The position numbers and the translations under genes were made by a program. Shown here piece by piece: positions 1 through 10,941 of a stretch of DNA of 64,000 bases (the first letter of the stretch is position 1; the number at the start of each line of letters is the position of its first letter). The notes below the pieces were generated by a model that was not told the DNA's origin, made no database searches, and was given only the letters and a program-made list of their open reading frames with translations. This DNA is from Bufo bufo (lineage: Eukaryota; Chordata; Amphibia; Anura; Bufonidae): contig NC_053391.1 of NCBI RefSeq assembly GCF_905171765.1, positions 109,404,644-109,468,643 on the forward strand, written 5' to 3'.

Positions 1-122
1 TCCATACCCTCTTCTTGCGAGAACATAACCGTATTGCGACTGAGCTGCATGAGTTAAACCCAAGTTGGTCAGGAGAAATATTATATCAAGAAACCCGAAA
101 GATAATAGGAAGCATCCAGCAG
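1..122 (+). CDS. Peroxidase exon a (truncated by window edge)
   Basis: Reads from base 3 as [15 protein letters not shown] and on to KIIGSIQQ, the stretch of MPO-type peroxidases just before the ITYRDYLP region. It ends in CAG followed by GTGTAG, an acceptable splice donor. The 5' end of the exon lies outside the window. Confidence 0.9.
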
Positions 123-3100
123 GTGTAGTGTATATATATAATGCTGCTGTTCTCCCGTGTGGCACTGGGGTCCTCCCAGGAGTGGAGGTCCAGTTGTGAA
201 TGCAGCACATGCTTCACCTATAGCTACACTACTGTCTAATCTATCTTTCTAAATATGTATATGACACTTTTCTTTTTGGTTGACAGAAAATAACATACAA
301 AGATTGGCTGCCAATGCTGTTGGGCAGTGAGATGTCAAAAGTTCTTCGCAGATATAAATCTTACAATGAGGATGAAGACCCTTCAATATCAAATGTGTTC
401 ACCATTGCCTTCAGAATGGGTCATACCCTAATACAGCCATTTATCTACAGATTAGCAGATGGTTACAGACCCTATAATCCAGAACCAAAAGTCCTGCTCC
501 ATAAAACATTCTTTACCACATGGAGGGTGGTGAGACAAGGTGAATTATTCTAAATTTGCTTCTCAATACTCATAATTATATATTTTTTAACATTAGCTAT
601 TGTTCATGGACCTGTGTCAGGTCATTCAGCACCATACTCTGTTAATGTATATTATACCGTTCATGCAGGTGGAATTGATCCTCTACTCCGTGGAATGATA
701 GCCAATAAAGCCAAGCTAAACTGCCAGGATAAGATGGTGGTTGATGAACTAAGGGAGCGTCTCTTCGAGATGATCAATCACACTGGTCTTGATCTAGCTG
801 CTCTTAATATACAGAGAGGTCGAGATCATGGTTTACCAGGTAGAGTAAGAAATTTGCAGTAGCATTCTTAGTTTAGAAAAAGGCTAGACAATTACAGAGA
901 AGATGGTGGAAAGATTAATAAGAATCAAACCCCCCAGTTCACCCTAATGTTACACCAGAATCCCATATTTGTGACCGTTGTAGCCAATAACTGGCATTAA
1001 CCAGGGGCGTAGCTATAGGGGAAGCAAGGGAAGCTGCTGCTTTGGGGCCCGAGCTCAGAAGGGACCCAGCCAGGATGAGGGCTAAAAGATTTAATTGTCA
1101 GGACCCCCTCAACAATATTATAAAATGACATTATATACAGAGACACTGTAAAAAACGGACAGAGCGGCTGCTGGGCCTGGTCTAAGAGAGCGATTTTGAC
1201 TAGCCACAGAAGTGGGGGTTGCAAATGAGGAGGGGGTTGGAAAGAAGTTGCTTGTGGGGGGTTAGGGCATTAAAAAATGTGCTTTGGGGCCCAGTCATTT
1301 CTAGCTACGCCACTGGCATTAACGGTTAATTGCCCAGAGCGGCAAGTTACCGCTTTGCCTCTGCAGTCATGTGCTGTTCTTGTACATAGTATCGATAAGA
1401 CTAGTGATTGGCTGCAGTGATCTCATAAGTAGGAAAGGAACATCATCACATGCCAGAGATGGACGCCAAGATGCTGCAACTGTGATTAGTGTTTTTTTTT
1501 TTTTTTTTTTTTACATAACCTTCTTCCAGTAATTCATTTAAAATTTTAAGCCCAACCATAAATCCATGACAGTATACACTCATCCTTACAAAGCAAGGGG
1601 CCGGATCAATATTTTGTATATTTTTGTAAAAAGTAAAATAAAGTATTGTGGAGATATATGCATGTGATTTGGCTTAGGGAGGGCAGGTTCAAAAATCAGA
1701 ACCCCTTTAATGAAATTTTGGCCAGTATCTTCTCGTCCAGTCCTGGCAAAGTATGGGTGTCATCACTGATGTTATGTACATTGTTGGCAGGAAGCTCTGG
1801 AAGGAGGAGAGGCCAGCCTTAGGCTCCATTCACACGTCCGGGCGGATCCGCAACACACCCGCCCGGCACCCCTATAGAAATGCCTATTCTTGTCCGCAAG
1901 CTGCGGACAAGAATAGGACATGTTCTATCTTTTGCGGAGCTGCGGACCTGAAGATCGGGGCCGCTATCCGCAAATGCGGATGCTGACAGCACACTGTGTG
2001 CTGTCCGCATCCATTCCGTCCCCATAGAAAATGAATGGGTCCGCACCCGTTCCGCAAAATTGCGACCCATTTGCGGACGTGTGAATGGAGCCTTAGGCTG
2101 GATTTGGTTTGATAACTGCATCTGGAAAAAGCCGAAACTGGAACTATGACTTGTTAACATCCAGAGCTGCAGTGGTGATTGCAATAGGAGAGGACACAGT
2201 AAAACAAAATAAAATATTCTGGGGATATCTAGATGTCATTTTGCTTAGAGTGGGCCTTTTTCTTCTACTGTATTAGCTATTTTAATGTCTTGTGGTCAGA
2301 CAGATTTACTATTGTTACTATAGTGAACCTATTCCTATATTAACTTTTCTTTCTTTACCACACAAGGATATAATGCATGGAGAAGGTTCTGTGGCCTTTC
2401 TGCTCCACGAAACGTAGATGAACTATGTACTGTACTGAAAAATAGGAAGCTTGCCGAAAACCTAATAAAATTATATGGGACGCCTGAAAATATTGATGTC
2501 TGGGTTGGAGGAGTTTCTGAACCTTTGGTTCCCAGAGGAAAGACTGGAAAGCTGCTTAGTTGTTTAATTGGAGAACAGTTCCGTAGAACTAGAGATGGAG
2601 ATCGGTATGTATCAATTCTCAGTAAAAAAAACAATACAATAATGCCTCATTCTCACGTAAGTGTTACGGTCAGTGATTTCCATCGATTATTGTGATCCGT
2701 CAGGTCATAGTGCGTGTCTCCACGTACTAGGTTCTCACACTGTGTGCATCAGGACGTAGTGGAGAGTGAGCTGGAGCTGCAAAGTAGTAACATTGCCTGA
2801 TCAGGAAAAGAGATATGAGCATGGGGTGGAGAGTGAACCACCTGACTGCTTCCCGGCTCCACAGCTAGAGCCGCACTTGAAGAAACAAAGAGCCGCATGC
2901 GGCTCAAGAGCCGCAGGCTTGGCCATCCCTGCTGTAGAATAAAATAGCATTTTAAGAAGTTGCTTCAAAGAGCTGAAAACTAAATGTCTGACTGTTCCAT
3001 CCTTGTTTTTCTAGGTTTTACTATGAAAATCCTTCCGTATTCAGTGAAGCCCAAAGAACATCAATAGAGAGAGTGACTCTTGCACATATCATATGTGCTA

Positions 3101-3231
3101 ATACCAATATAAAAAAGGTCCCTCGAAATGTCTTTATGGGCAATCAGTACCCAATCGGTTTCATTCCATGTTCCTCTTTAACTAAGCTGGACCTGCGACC
3201 TTGGAAAGGTGTGATCACAAATAGTAAGTAG
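1..3231 (+). CDS. Animal haem peroxidase, 3' part of gene (MPO/EPO/LPO group)
   Basis: Five exons (1-122, 287-539, 669-839, 2367-2604, 3015-3231) join in frame to give the C-terminal part of a vertebrate haem peroxidase; the N-terminal half lies before base 1. Such enzymes use hydrogen peroxide to oxidise halides or thiocyanate and act in granules or secretions. Visible family motifs are [10 protein letters not shown] (exon 1), [10 protein letters not shown] with the proximal haem-ligand histidine (exon 2), GGIDPLLRG and [14 protein letters not shown] with the asparagine that contacts that histidine (exon 3), [17 protein letters not shown] (exon 4) and the KLDLRPW tail (exon 5). The tail resembles lactoperoxidase, but HTLIQPF is more like MPO/EPO, so the paralogue is left open. 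No stops or frameshifts were seen in these exons, and all junctions are GT/AG. No transmembrane tail follows, which argues against thyroid peroxidase. Confidence 0.93.
287..539 (+). CDS. Peroxidase exon b (proximal haem histidine)
   Basis: Starts after a pyrimidine-rich tract and acceptor TGACAG and ends AAG/GTGAAT with one base of a split glycine codon. It encodes [13 protein letters not shown], the [17 protein letters not shown] helix with the proximal haem-ligand histidine, and [10 protein letters not shown]. The 253-base length keeps the frame into the next exon. Confidence 0.93.
669..839 (+). CDS. Peroxidase exon c
   Basis: 171 bases after acceptor CATGCAG. It encodes [20 protein letters not shown] and [19 protein letters not shown]. 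The asparagine of ALN is the conserved residue that hydrogen-bonds the proximal histidine in this family. It ends CCAG/GTAGAG, with phase matching exon d. Confidence 0.93.
1002..1315. mobile_element. Non-autonomous hAT element, CAGGGGCGTAGCTA family, copy 1
   Basis: Ends CAGGGGCGTAGCTA and TAGCTACGCCACTG are inverted repeats. An exact 8-bp target duplication GCATTAAC flanks it (994-1001 and 1316-1323), as expected for hAT transposition. It has no coding capacity and lies in the intron between peroxidase exons c and d. A second copy is at 31609-31910. Confidence 0.9.
1632..1684. repeat. Degenerate direct repeat within peroxidase intron
   Basis: About 50 bp (AAAATAAAGTATTGTGGAGA and on to GGCTTAGGGAGGGC) recurs in the same orientation at about 2205-2256 with roughly a dozen differences. 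The two copies flank a palindromic MITE. They may be two pieces of one old repeat family. The rest of the intron (840-2366) holds a T-run near 1493-1512 and no recognised gene. Confidence 0.5.
1814..2100. mobile_element. Palindromic MITE (cattcacacgtccg family)
   Basis: Inverted ends CAGCCTTAGGCTCCATTCAC and its near-complement at 2080-2100. The interior is rich in CCGCA/TGCGG words and contains the AAGAATAGGACATGTTCTA motif shared with elements at 22001, 29755, 34221, 39618 and 49901. It has no coding potential and lies in a peroxidase intron. Confidence 0.7.
2367..2604 (+). CDS. Peroxidase exon d
   Basis: Starts after acceptor CACACAAG. It completes the glycine codon begun in exon c and encodes [11 protein letters not shown], the [18 protein letters not shown] signature and [18 protein letters not shown]. 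It ends ATCG/GTATGT, with the arginine codon split into exon e. All 238 bases are open in frame. Confidence 0.93.
2868..2930. repeat. hAT-type element end, relic
   Basis: GAGCCGCATGCGGCTCAAG followed by GCTTGGCCATCCCTG resembles one end of the CAGGGATGGCCAA family of non-autonomous hAT elements. No opposite end or target duplication was found nearby, so it is called a relic. Confidence 0.4.
3015..3231 (+). CDS. Peroxidase exon e (last recognisable coding exon)
   Basis: Starts after TTTTTCTAG. It encodes [28 protein letters not shown] and [16 protein letters not shown], the normal C-terminal end of this family, followed by VITNSK and a TAG stop at 3229-3231. A consensus donor, A/GTAAGT, sits at 3223/3224. 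If it is used, the protein would instead continue into an exon at 12938 and end NSKTNE. Which end is used cannot be settled from the sequence. Confidence 0.88.
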
Positions 3232-3349
3232 AAATGTAAGACAAATGTTTTAGATTACCTGTCAGCTCTCTGGACATCTGTTTCGTAAAGAACTGTATTC
3301 TCCATAAAACCCCAATTCTAGAACACCTTTTCTTATGATTCTGTGTTAG

Positions 3350-3540
3350 CAGGGGTGCACTACCATTGAGGCCAGGTGGGGTGATCGCCGCAGGCAGCAC
3401 CAGGAAAGGGCAAGAGGGGGGGCAGCCGAAGGGCCATGGGCTGAAGGGTAGGGGTTAGGTTAAGAAATTAGCATTTGGGAGGGAGGGGCGCTGTTTTAGT
3501 TTTCACCTCAGGCAGTAGAAAGGCTAGGCGCACCCCTGTT
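3350..3540. mobile_element. Non-autonomous hAT element, CAGGGGTGC family, copy 1
   Basis: Ends CAGGGGTGC and GCACCCCTG with an 8-bp duplication TGTGTTAG/TTTGTTAG (3342-3349, 3541-3548; one mismatch). A second copy in the opposite orientation is at 22490-22669. About 190 bp, non-coding. Confidence 0.85.
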
Positions 3541-3548
3541 TGTTAGGA

Positions 3549-5310
3549 TCTAATCATACGAAGAGATCTGTTTCAGAAATTTCTCTGACTGTACATTTGG
3601 ATGGGGTTTGTAAAATTCCATGTACAGAAACAACTCCACTCAAATATATAGAACAGATTTTCACTTTATGAAACATCTGCAACAGATGCCTGAATATGTC
3701 CTTATTCCTTCTGGAAGTATATGAATAAATGGACAAACTGGATGTTACCATTCTCCTGCCAGGCAGTGCTGACAGTGTCAGAATGTGCAAGGAATAAATC
3801 ACAAACAATAGAGGTGCTGCACTCTCCACATCACAGTGGAAGGATATTAGGATGGAACACTCCTTTTCCGATATTCCAAATATGTAAAACGCAACAGCAC
3901 GTGCAGCGACCCCCTGAGGAGCTGATGCAGAGGATGGGAGTGGTATTGGCCCTGAGGTCGTTGCTCCCTGGTGATCAGTGCATTGGAAATGTTGTTTGAA
4001 TAATCAGGCCAGAAGTAATCATATAACAAGTCTGTCTTTACTTGTGGCACATCCAGCAGCAGTAAATATAAAGTGTAGTTTCTTTGGCACCCGATAAGGA
4101 TGTATGGTGGCATGTTGGATGGCAATTGATTGGCATGAAAAGGCATTTGTAGGCATAAGTGTCCACCGTAAGATTCAGACTCAAGCTTTGTTTAGTCTAC
4201 TGATTGTTTAGGTGATGGGTGTCTGACCTGTAGTCCCTCACCATGTAGCAGTGTCCATAAAGCTGTATTTCACTGAACGCTGTATCTCTGATGCTTTCTG
4301 GAAGCAGAATTTGCTGATCTCCCTGGAGTGTTGGTCTCCCAGGAGAAGAATGTCAGGTTCCTAGGAGCAGGAGCTCTGGCATGTGCTTCTTCTTCTCTCT
4401 CTAGCGAGACTAGAACTTCCCTTCCTGGCAGGAAGTAGGACCATCCCACTCCTACCAACATTTGACAACCTTACCCTCCTCTGCTGGAACGCACGGCCAA
4501 TTCATGAAAAATACATAACACTACATAACTACATACAATGATTTCTCAGATACCCCCCCAGATCAGGGCACTGCTCACTCAGCCTTCTCTTTAAAAGGAA
4601 ATGAGCCGGTTTATCCACCACATGTGCTCACACAATGTTTTGCCTCACAGCAGAACCTTTCTCAAGCAATTACAGGGTGCCATGTGTCACATAGAAATAG
4701 CAATGCACCACAATAAACATATTAATAGAGATGATCGAATCAATTCTAAATTAATTCGAATTTGACACGAAATTTCCAAACATTCAGGTCAAATCCTCAT
4801 CCAAATTTTTAACAATTCAATTCAGATGAATTTTTCAAAATGACATCACCAATTTTACAGATCAGAAGACAGGAAAGGTGAAGAAGTATAATTACATGAC
4901 CCAGGCGGTGCGTGTGTATACACAGTGGCAGGCTGTTTCTGTCAAAAAGCAAAAAATTTTAGGCCACTTAAAAAAATATAAAAAAATCAGCCATGCCCTT
5001 ACCCATAGCCATATAGGTAATTGCCTATAGTAATAATAAATTTATAGTGCAATGTGGTTCCACCTACTTTAGTGAAAGTACCCCTAGTAGACATCTGGCG
5101 TGGAGCTGTGCCTTTTTAAAAAGTCGTTTGTGACACAAAAGTAATCTGAAATTATTACCAAATTTTCACTTCAAATCTGTGGGTGGCGTTGGAAGACACA
5201 GTGCTCAAACAGTCACAGAATTGTAATCCCAAAAAGTAAAAAAAAGACCCTACTTGCGACTTTTTGAAGCCAGAATTCTGGCATGCAGAGCTTTTCAATG
5301 GGTTGTGATG
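3549..5310. other. Intergenic or intronic stretch without recognised gene
   Basis: No exon was recognised. Two AATAAA words near 3723 and 3793 could serve as alternative polyadenylation signals for the peroxidase gene if it ends at 3231. Near 4727 the words AGAGATGATCGAATC and AATTCGAATTTG resemble a decayed end of the TAGAGATGAGCGAA hAT family. Confidence 0.5.
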
Positions 5311-5318
5311 TTGATGAC

Positions 5319-5832
5319 TAGAGATGAGCGAATTTCTCACGAAGCGCACTTTTTTGTAAGTAGCGGGTGCAATTACAGGAAGCTGCGATAGGGCCGCCCC
5401 CGTCATTGTACCCCTCAGATGCCGCGTTCATACATGATCGCAGCATCTGAGTGTAAAATTAACAATAACAAAAAAAATGTAATCAAACTTACTGCCTCCA
5501 TCTACTCGCGATAGGCCGGCTGCAGCCATCTTGCTTGAAGATCTCGGGCGAAATCCTGTGCGGCGCAAAATTACCTCACCACGCCAGCCGGCGTGATAAG
5601 GTAATCTGGCAACGCACATGATTTTGACCAAGATCTTCAAGCAAGATGGAGGCTGGCGGCCCCTCATGAGCAAAAAGTTTTGAATTTTTTTATTTTTTTA
5701 TTTTTTATACTATTTCAGGTTAAATCGATTCACTAACACAAAGCACGAGACAATTCGGCTTCTAGGCAAATTGAATTTATCCTGAAATTCGGATTGAATT
5801 CCTCTTCGTGGGATTCGATTCGCTCATCTCTA
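5319..5832. mobile_element. Non-autonomous hAT element, TAGAGATGAGCGAA family
   Basis: Ends TAGAGATGAGCGAA and TTCGCTCATCTCTA form perfect inverted repeats. Flanking 8-bp sequences TTGATGAC (5311-5318) and CTGATGAC (5833-5840) look like a target duplication with one change. The interior shares a segment with the related element at 23640-24128. The element ends resemble those of the large hAT at 56303-61767. Confidence 0.85.
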
Positions 5833-6147
5833 CTGATGACTTCAGGATAGGTCATCAATATGATTGGCTTCTTCACATTCCCCCCTTAATTTATATGGAG
5901 AGCGCAGTTAGAACACTAATTCCCATTTCTACCCACGACAGTGTTGTGTGGTATGTGCTAATATATGGCTACAAAGGTGGAGGAGAAAGAATACTCAACA
6001 GCACAAACTGTGGGGTATAAGGCCCCATTAGACCGAACAATACTCAGGCCAATTATCGGGAGCAGAAGTTCATAAGAAGGCTTGTTCTCAATAACTGGCC
6101 TGTATAATCAAGTGTTTCACTCGTTCATCAGGTGATCTGCAGCATTT

Positions 6148-7624
6148 AAGACTAGGTTCACACCTGAGCGTTTTACAGCGCGTTCCTACGCACTGTAAAA
6201 TGCTCAACAGGCAAAAACCAATGTTTCCCTATGGGCATGTGCCACGGCTGAGGATGGGGAAAACCCTCAGCTGTGCGATGCCAGAACATGTTGGTCGCTG
6301 CTAGGCCAGGACAGGAATCAGGGAGCAGGTCACCTCCTATCGCGTCCCTAATCTGACCCTGACTCCTAGCTGTATGAGCCGACCCTGATGGTAGGAGGGC
6401 TCATACTCGGGAACCTTGGGGTCCCTACTAGCCCTCAGGGTGGCCCTGAACTAGGAGCAGGGTAAGACGACCTGTTCCTCCTAGATGCGGACGAACAGGA
6501 GTCTCACAGGCCAAGCTGCAAGGAAGGGGAAACAAATACAACATATGAATATGGCAGGTGAACTAAAGCAGTTCCAAACCTACCTGCCACAGCCACGCTG
6601 ACTGGAACCCGTGCATAACTACTGCTGTCCACAAACATATGAGGGACACAGAACACAACACATATCACACAGGTAACCAGGACATCCATAGTTGCAATAA
6701 ACCGATAGACCATAAAGACATCTTCAAACATCAGACATAAAGTTTATGACCACAAGGGTGGCCCTCACTGGCAGATGGTATATAACCAGAAGGATGCTTC
6801 CAGCTAACCCTGGCTGAAGTACCCCTCAGATACAGGCATCCAGCGGAAGCTAAATAGCCCAAGTGGCCACACCCACACAAACACCCAGTGTTCACATACT
6901 AAGAAGGGAGTTAACCCTTCCTACACCAGGCAAGGGAAAAAGCCACTTAACGGGGAAGTATACAATAAACAATTACACTGCAGCTGTTACCGCAGGCAAC
7001 GACATGCGTGGCAACCATGTCCTGGGAGTCAGCCAGAAGGCCGAGACACTGCCACCACATGTACACAATACAACACGTTGCCACGGGCAGCCACAAGTGA
7101 AGGGAAGTGTCACAGTGCACACCTACATAAACCTCGTGCACACCAGATATACAAAGTGCATACATACAAGGAGAGGTTGCCAGGAGTAACCGCATGCACT
7201 TGACAGCAAGCTGCCCAGCAACAGCTCAGGCTGCTATACTGCCAAGTGCAAACATGTTGCCAGCGGCAACCACATGTGAGGCAACAAACCAGCCGCCCTC
7301 ACCATGTGGTTGACAATAAACAAAACCGCAGGCAACTGCACGCGGGTCCAGGAGTCACGACCATTACCATGGTCGTGACAGCATGGTTCTCACCTGAGCG
7401 TTTTACAGCGCGTACGAATGCGCTGTAAAACGCCCTACGCCCCAAGAAGTACAGGAGCTTCTTTGGGGCATATTGTCGCGCGTTCCCGCCCATAGACTTC
7501 AGCGGGAACGCGCCCAAATGGGCATTTGCTTGTTTCCGCCCATTAAAAACGCCCGATACAAACGCCCGATAAAAACGCCTGTAAAAAGCGCTTATCAAAT
7601 ACGTTCAGGTGTGAACCCAGCCTT
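6148..7624. mobile_element. Palindromic MITE (gagcgttttacagcg family), split by an LTR
   Basis: Left end TAGGTTCACACCTGAGCG at 6153 and right end CGTTCAGGTGTGAACCCAG at 7602-7620 are inverted. Interior hairpins carry ACGCGCTGTAAAACGC-like words. A TG...CA unit with 5-bp duplications interrupts it at 6240-7380. It has no coding capacity. Confidence 0.7.
6240..7380. mobile_element. Solo LTR (TG...CA, 5-bp target duplication)
   Basis: The 1141-bp unit begins TGCCACG and ends CGTGACA, a short imperfect inverted repeat with the canonical TG/CA termini. It is bounded by identical GCATG at 6235-6239 and 7381-7385. Removing it rejoins a MITE that resembles its intact family structure. This fits a solo LTR left by recombination between two LTRs of a retrotransposon or endogenous retrovirus. 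No internal gag, pol or env is present, so the class is undetermined. Confidence 0.7.
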
Positions 7625-8398
7625 AAACGGGTAGATAATCAGGAACAAGCATTAAGAAGTGAACTGCCATAGCCCCTACAGAGAAATTTCCCAGCGGGCT
7701 GATACCCAGGGGGTCGACCCAAGCCCTCCTCATGGCCGCTGGCTGGGTACATACAGTTGCAAGAAAAAGTATGTGAACCCTTTGGAATGATATGGATTTC
7801 TGCACAAATTGGTCAAAAAAAGTGATCTGATCTTCATCTAAGTCACAACAATAGACAATCACAGTCTGCCTAAACTAATAACACACAAAGAATTAAATGT
7901 TACCATGTTTTTATTGAACACACCATGTAAACATTCACAGTGCAGGTGGAAAAAGTATGTGAACCCCTAGACTAATGACATCTCCAAGAGCTAATTGGAG
8001 TGAGGTGTCAGACAACTGGAGTCCAATCAATGAAATGAGATTGGAGGTGTTGGTTACAGCTGTCCTGCCCTATAAAAAAACATACACCAGTTCTGGGTTT
8101 GCTTTTCACAAGAAGCATTGCCTGATGTGAATGAAGCCTCGCACAAAAGGGCTCTCAGAAGACCTATGATTAAGAATTGTTGACTTGCATAAAGCTGGAA
8201 AGGGTTATAAAAGTATCTCCAAAAGCCTTGCTGTTCATCAGTCCACGCTAAGACAAATTGTCTATAAATGGAGAAAGTTCAGCACTGCTTCTACTCTCCC
8301 TAGGAGTGGTGTCCTGTAAAGATGACTGCAAGAGCACAGCGCAGACTGCTCAATGAGGTGAAGAAGAATCCTAGAGTGTCAGCTAAAGACTTACAATA

Positions 8399-9961
8399 CA
8401 GGGAGTGCAGAATTATTAGGCAAGTTGTATTTTTGAGGATTAATTTTATTATTGAACAACAACCATGTTCTCAATGAACCCAAAAAACTCATTAATATCA
8501 AAGCTGAATATTTTTGGAAGTAGTTTTTAGTTTGTTTTTAGTTTTAGCTATTTTAGGGGGATATCTGTGTGTGCAGGTGACTATTACTGTGCATAATTAT
8601 TAGGCAACTTAACAAAAAACAAATATATACCCATTTCAATTATTTATTTTTACCAGTGAAACCAATATAACATCTCAACATTCACAAATATACATTTCTG
8701 ACATTCAAAAACAAAACAAAAACAAATCAGTGACCAATATAGCCACCTTTCTTTGCAAGGACACTTAAAAGCCTGCCATCCATGGATTATGTCAGTGTTT
8801 TGATCTGTTCACCATCAACATTGCATGCAGCAGCAACCACAGCCTCCCAGACACTGTTCAGAGAGGTGTACTGTTTTCCCTCCTTGTAAATCTCACATTT
8901 GATGATGGACCACAGGTTCTCAATGGGGTTCAGATCAGGTGAACAAGGAGGCCATGTCATTAGATTTTCTTCTTTTATACCCTTTCTTGCCAGCCACGCT
9001 GTGGAGTACTTGGACGCGTGTGATGGAGCATTGTCCTGCATGAAAATCATGTTTTTCTTGAAGGATGCAGACTTCTTCCTGTACCACTGCTTGAAGAAGG
9101 TGTCTTCCAGAAACTGGCAGTAGGACTGGGAGTTGAGCTTGACTCCATCCTCAACCCGAAAAGGCCCCACAAGCTCATCTTTGATGATACCAGCCCAAAC
9201 CAATACTCCACCTCCACCTTGCTGGCATCTGAGTCGGACTGGAGCTCTCTGCCCTTTACCAATCCAGCCACGGGCCCATCCATCTGGCCCATCAAGACTC
9301 ACTCTCATTTCATCAGTCCATAAAACCTTAGAAAAATCAGTCTTGAGATATTTCTTGGCCCAGTCTTGACGTTTCAGCTTGTGTGTCTTGTTCAGTGGTG
9401 GTCGTCTTTCAGCCTTTCTTACCTTGGCCATGTCTCTGAGTACTGCACACCTTGTGCTTTTGGGCACTCCAGTGATGTTGCAGCTCTGAAATATGGCCAA
9501 ACTGGTGGCAAGTGGCATCTTGGCAGCTGCACGCTTGACTTTTCTCAGTTCATGGGCAGTTATTTTGCGCCTTGGTTTTTCCACACGCTTCTTGCGACCC
9601 TGTTGACTATTTTGAATAAAACTCTTGATTGTTCGATGATCACGCTTCAGAAGCTTTGCAATTTTAAGAGTGCTGCATCCCTCTGCAAGATATCTCACTA
9701 TTTCTGACTTTTCTGAGCCTGTCAAGTCCTTCTTTTGACCCATTTTGCCAAAGTAAAGGAAGTTGCCTAATAATTATGCACACCTGATATAGGGTGTTGA
9801 TGTCATTAGACCACACCCCTTCTCATTACAGAGATGTACATCACCTAATATGCTTAATTGGTAGTAGGCTTTCGAGCCTATACAGCTTGGAGTAAGACAA
9901 CATGCATAAAGAGGATGATGTGGTCAAAATACTCATTTGCCTAATAATTCTGTACAGGGTG
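8399..9961 (-). mobile_element. Tc1/mariner DD37E element nested in Tc1 copy 1
   Basis: Outer ends CAGGGAGTGCAGAATTATT and CACCCTGTACAGAATTATT (the latter on the other strand) are inverted, with TA duplications at 8397-8398 and 9962-9963. Inner repeats of TGCATAATTATTAGGCAA at about 8591 and 9764 give an IR/DR layout. It is 1563 bp long and carries one transposase gene on the minus strand. It is younger than the surrounding Tc1 copy. Confidence 0.93.
8727..9743 (-). pseudogene. DD37E Tc1/mariner transposase, one premature stop
   Basis: Starts MGQKKDLTGSEKSEIVRYL. An N-terminal paired-like helix-turn-helix region is followed by a basic KRVEKPRRK stretch and the catalytic region: WTDEMRVSL, FMQDNAPSH and [12 protein letters not shown] count 37 residues between the second D and the E, the spacing reported for the TRT group of Tc1/mariner elements, not the usual 34. 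The frame is open for 318 codons, then TAA at 8787-8789; the same frame continues for 19 codons (SMDGRLLSVLAKKGGYIGH) to TGA at 8727. It thus lacks only a short C-terminal tail and the damage looks recent. The DDE triad is intact. Confidence 0.92.
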
Positions 9962-10941
9962 TAGTCTCTGGCATATGCTAACATCCCTGTTAGCGAATCT
10001 ACGATATGTAAAACACTAAACAAGAATGGATTTCATGGGAGAATACCACAGAGGAAGCCACTGCTGTCCAAAAAAAACATTGCTGCACGTTTACAGTTTG
10101 CACAAGAGCGCCTGGATGTTCCACAGCAGAACTGGCAAAATATTCCGTGGACAGATGAAACCAAAGTTGAGTTGTTTGGAAGAAACACACAACACTATGT
10201 GTGGAGAAAAAGAGGCACAGCACACCAACATCAAAACCTCATCCCAACTGTGAAGTATGGTGGTGGGGGCATCATGGTTTGGGGCTGCTTTGCTGCGTCA
10301 GGGCCTGGACGGATTGCTATCATCGAAGGAAAAATGAATTCCCAAGTTTATCAAGACATTTTGCAAGAGAACTTAAGGCCATCTGTCCACCAGCTGAAGC
10401 TCAACAGTAGATGGGTGTTGCAACAGGACAACGACCCAAAGCATAGAAGTAAATCAACAACAGAATGGCTTAAACAGAAGAAAATACACCTTCTGGAGTG
10501 GCCCAGTCAGAGTCCTGACCTCAACCCGATTGAGTTGCTGTGGCATGACCTCAAGAAAACGATTCACACCAGACATCCCAAGAATATTGCTGAACTGAAA
10601 CAGTTCTGTAAAGAGGAATGGTCGAGAATTACTCCTGACCGTTGTGCACGTCTGATCTGCAACTACAGGAAACGTTTGGTTGAAGTTATTGCTGCCAAAG
10701 GAGGTTCAACCAGTTATTAAGTCCAAGGGTTCACATACTTTTTCCACCTGCACTGTGAATGTTTACATGGTGTGTTCAATAAAAACATGGTAACATTTAA
10801 TTCTTTGTATGTTATTAGTTTAAGCAGACTGTGATTGTCTATTGTTGTGACTTAGATGAAGATCAGATCACATTTTATGACCAATTTGTGCAGAAATCCA
10901 TAACATTCCAAAGGGTTCACATACTTTTTCTTGCAACTGTA

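Larger units (their letters stand above)
8129..10720 (+). pseudogene. Tc1 transposase pseudogene, copy 1
   Basis: The gene is in two pieces around a nested element. The first (8129-8396) has the HTH-like N-terminus with early frame damage: a TGA follows MKPRTKGLSEDL. The second (9964-10720) contains [14 protein letters not shown] and SPDLNPIE, so the DDE residues are present with 34 residues between the second D and E, and it ends in TAA at 10718. The longest open piece is 10172-10720. It cannot make a functional transposase. Confidence 0.93.
7754..10939 (+). mobile_element. Tc1 (DD34E) transposon copy 1, interrupted
   Basis: Ends CAGTTGCAAGAAAAAGTATG and its complement, with TA target duplications (7752-7753, 10940-10941). 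Each end is about 210 bp with two copies of AAAAAGTATGTGAACC, the IR/DR arrangement of vertebrate Tc1 elements. A second transposon (8399-9961) is inserted in the transposase gene. Without it the element is about 1.62 kb, the size of the copies at 37183-38800 and 48210-49818. Confidence 0.95.

Noticed and set aside
8899..9707. Plus-strand frames of 74-113 codons
   Set aside because: Antisense shadows of the DD37E transposase.
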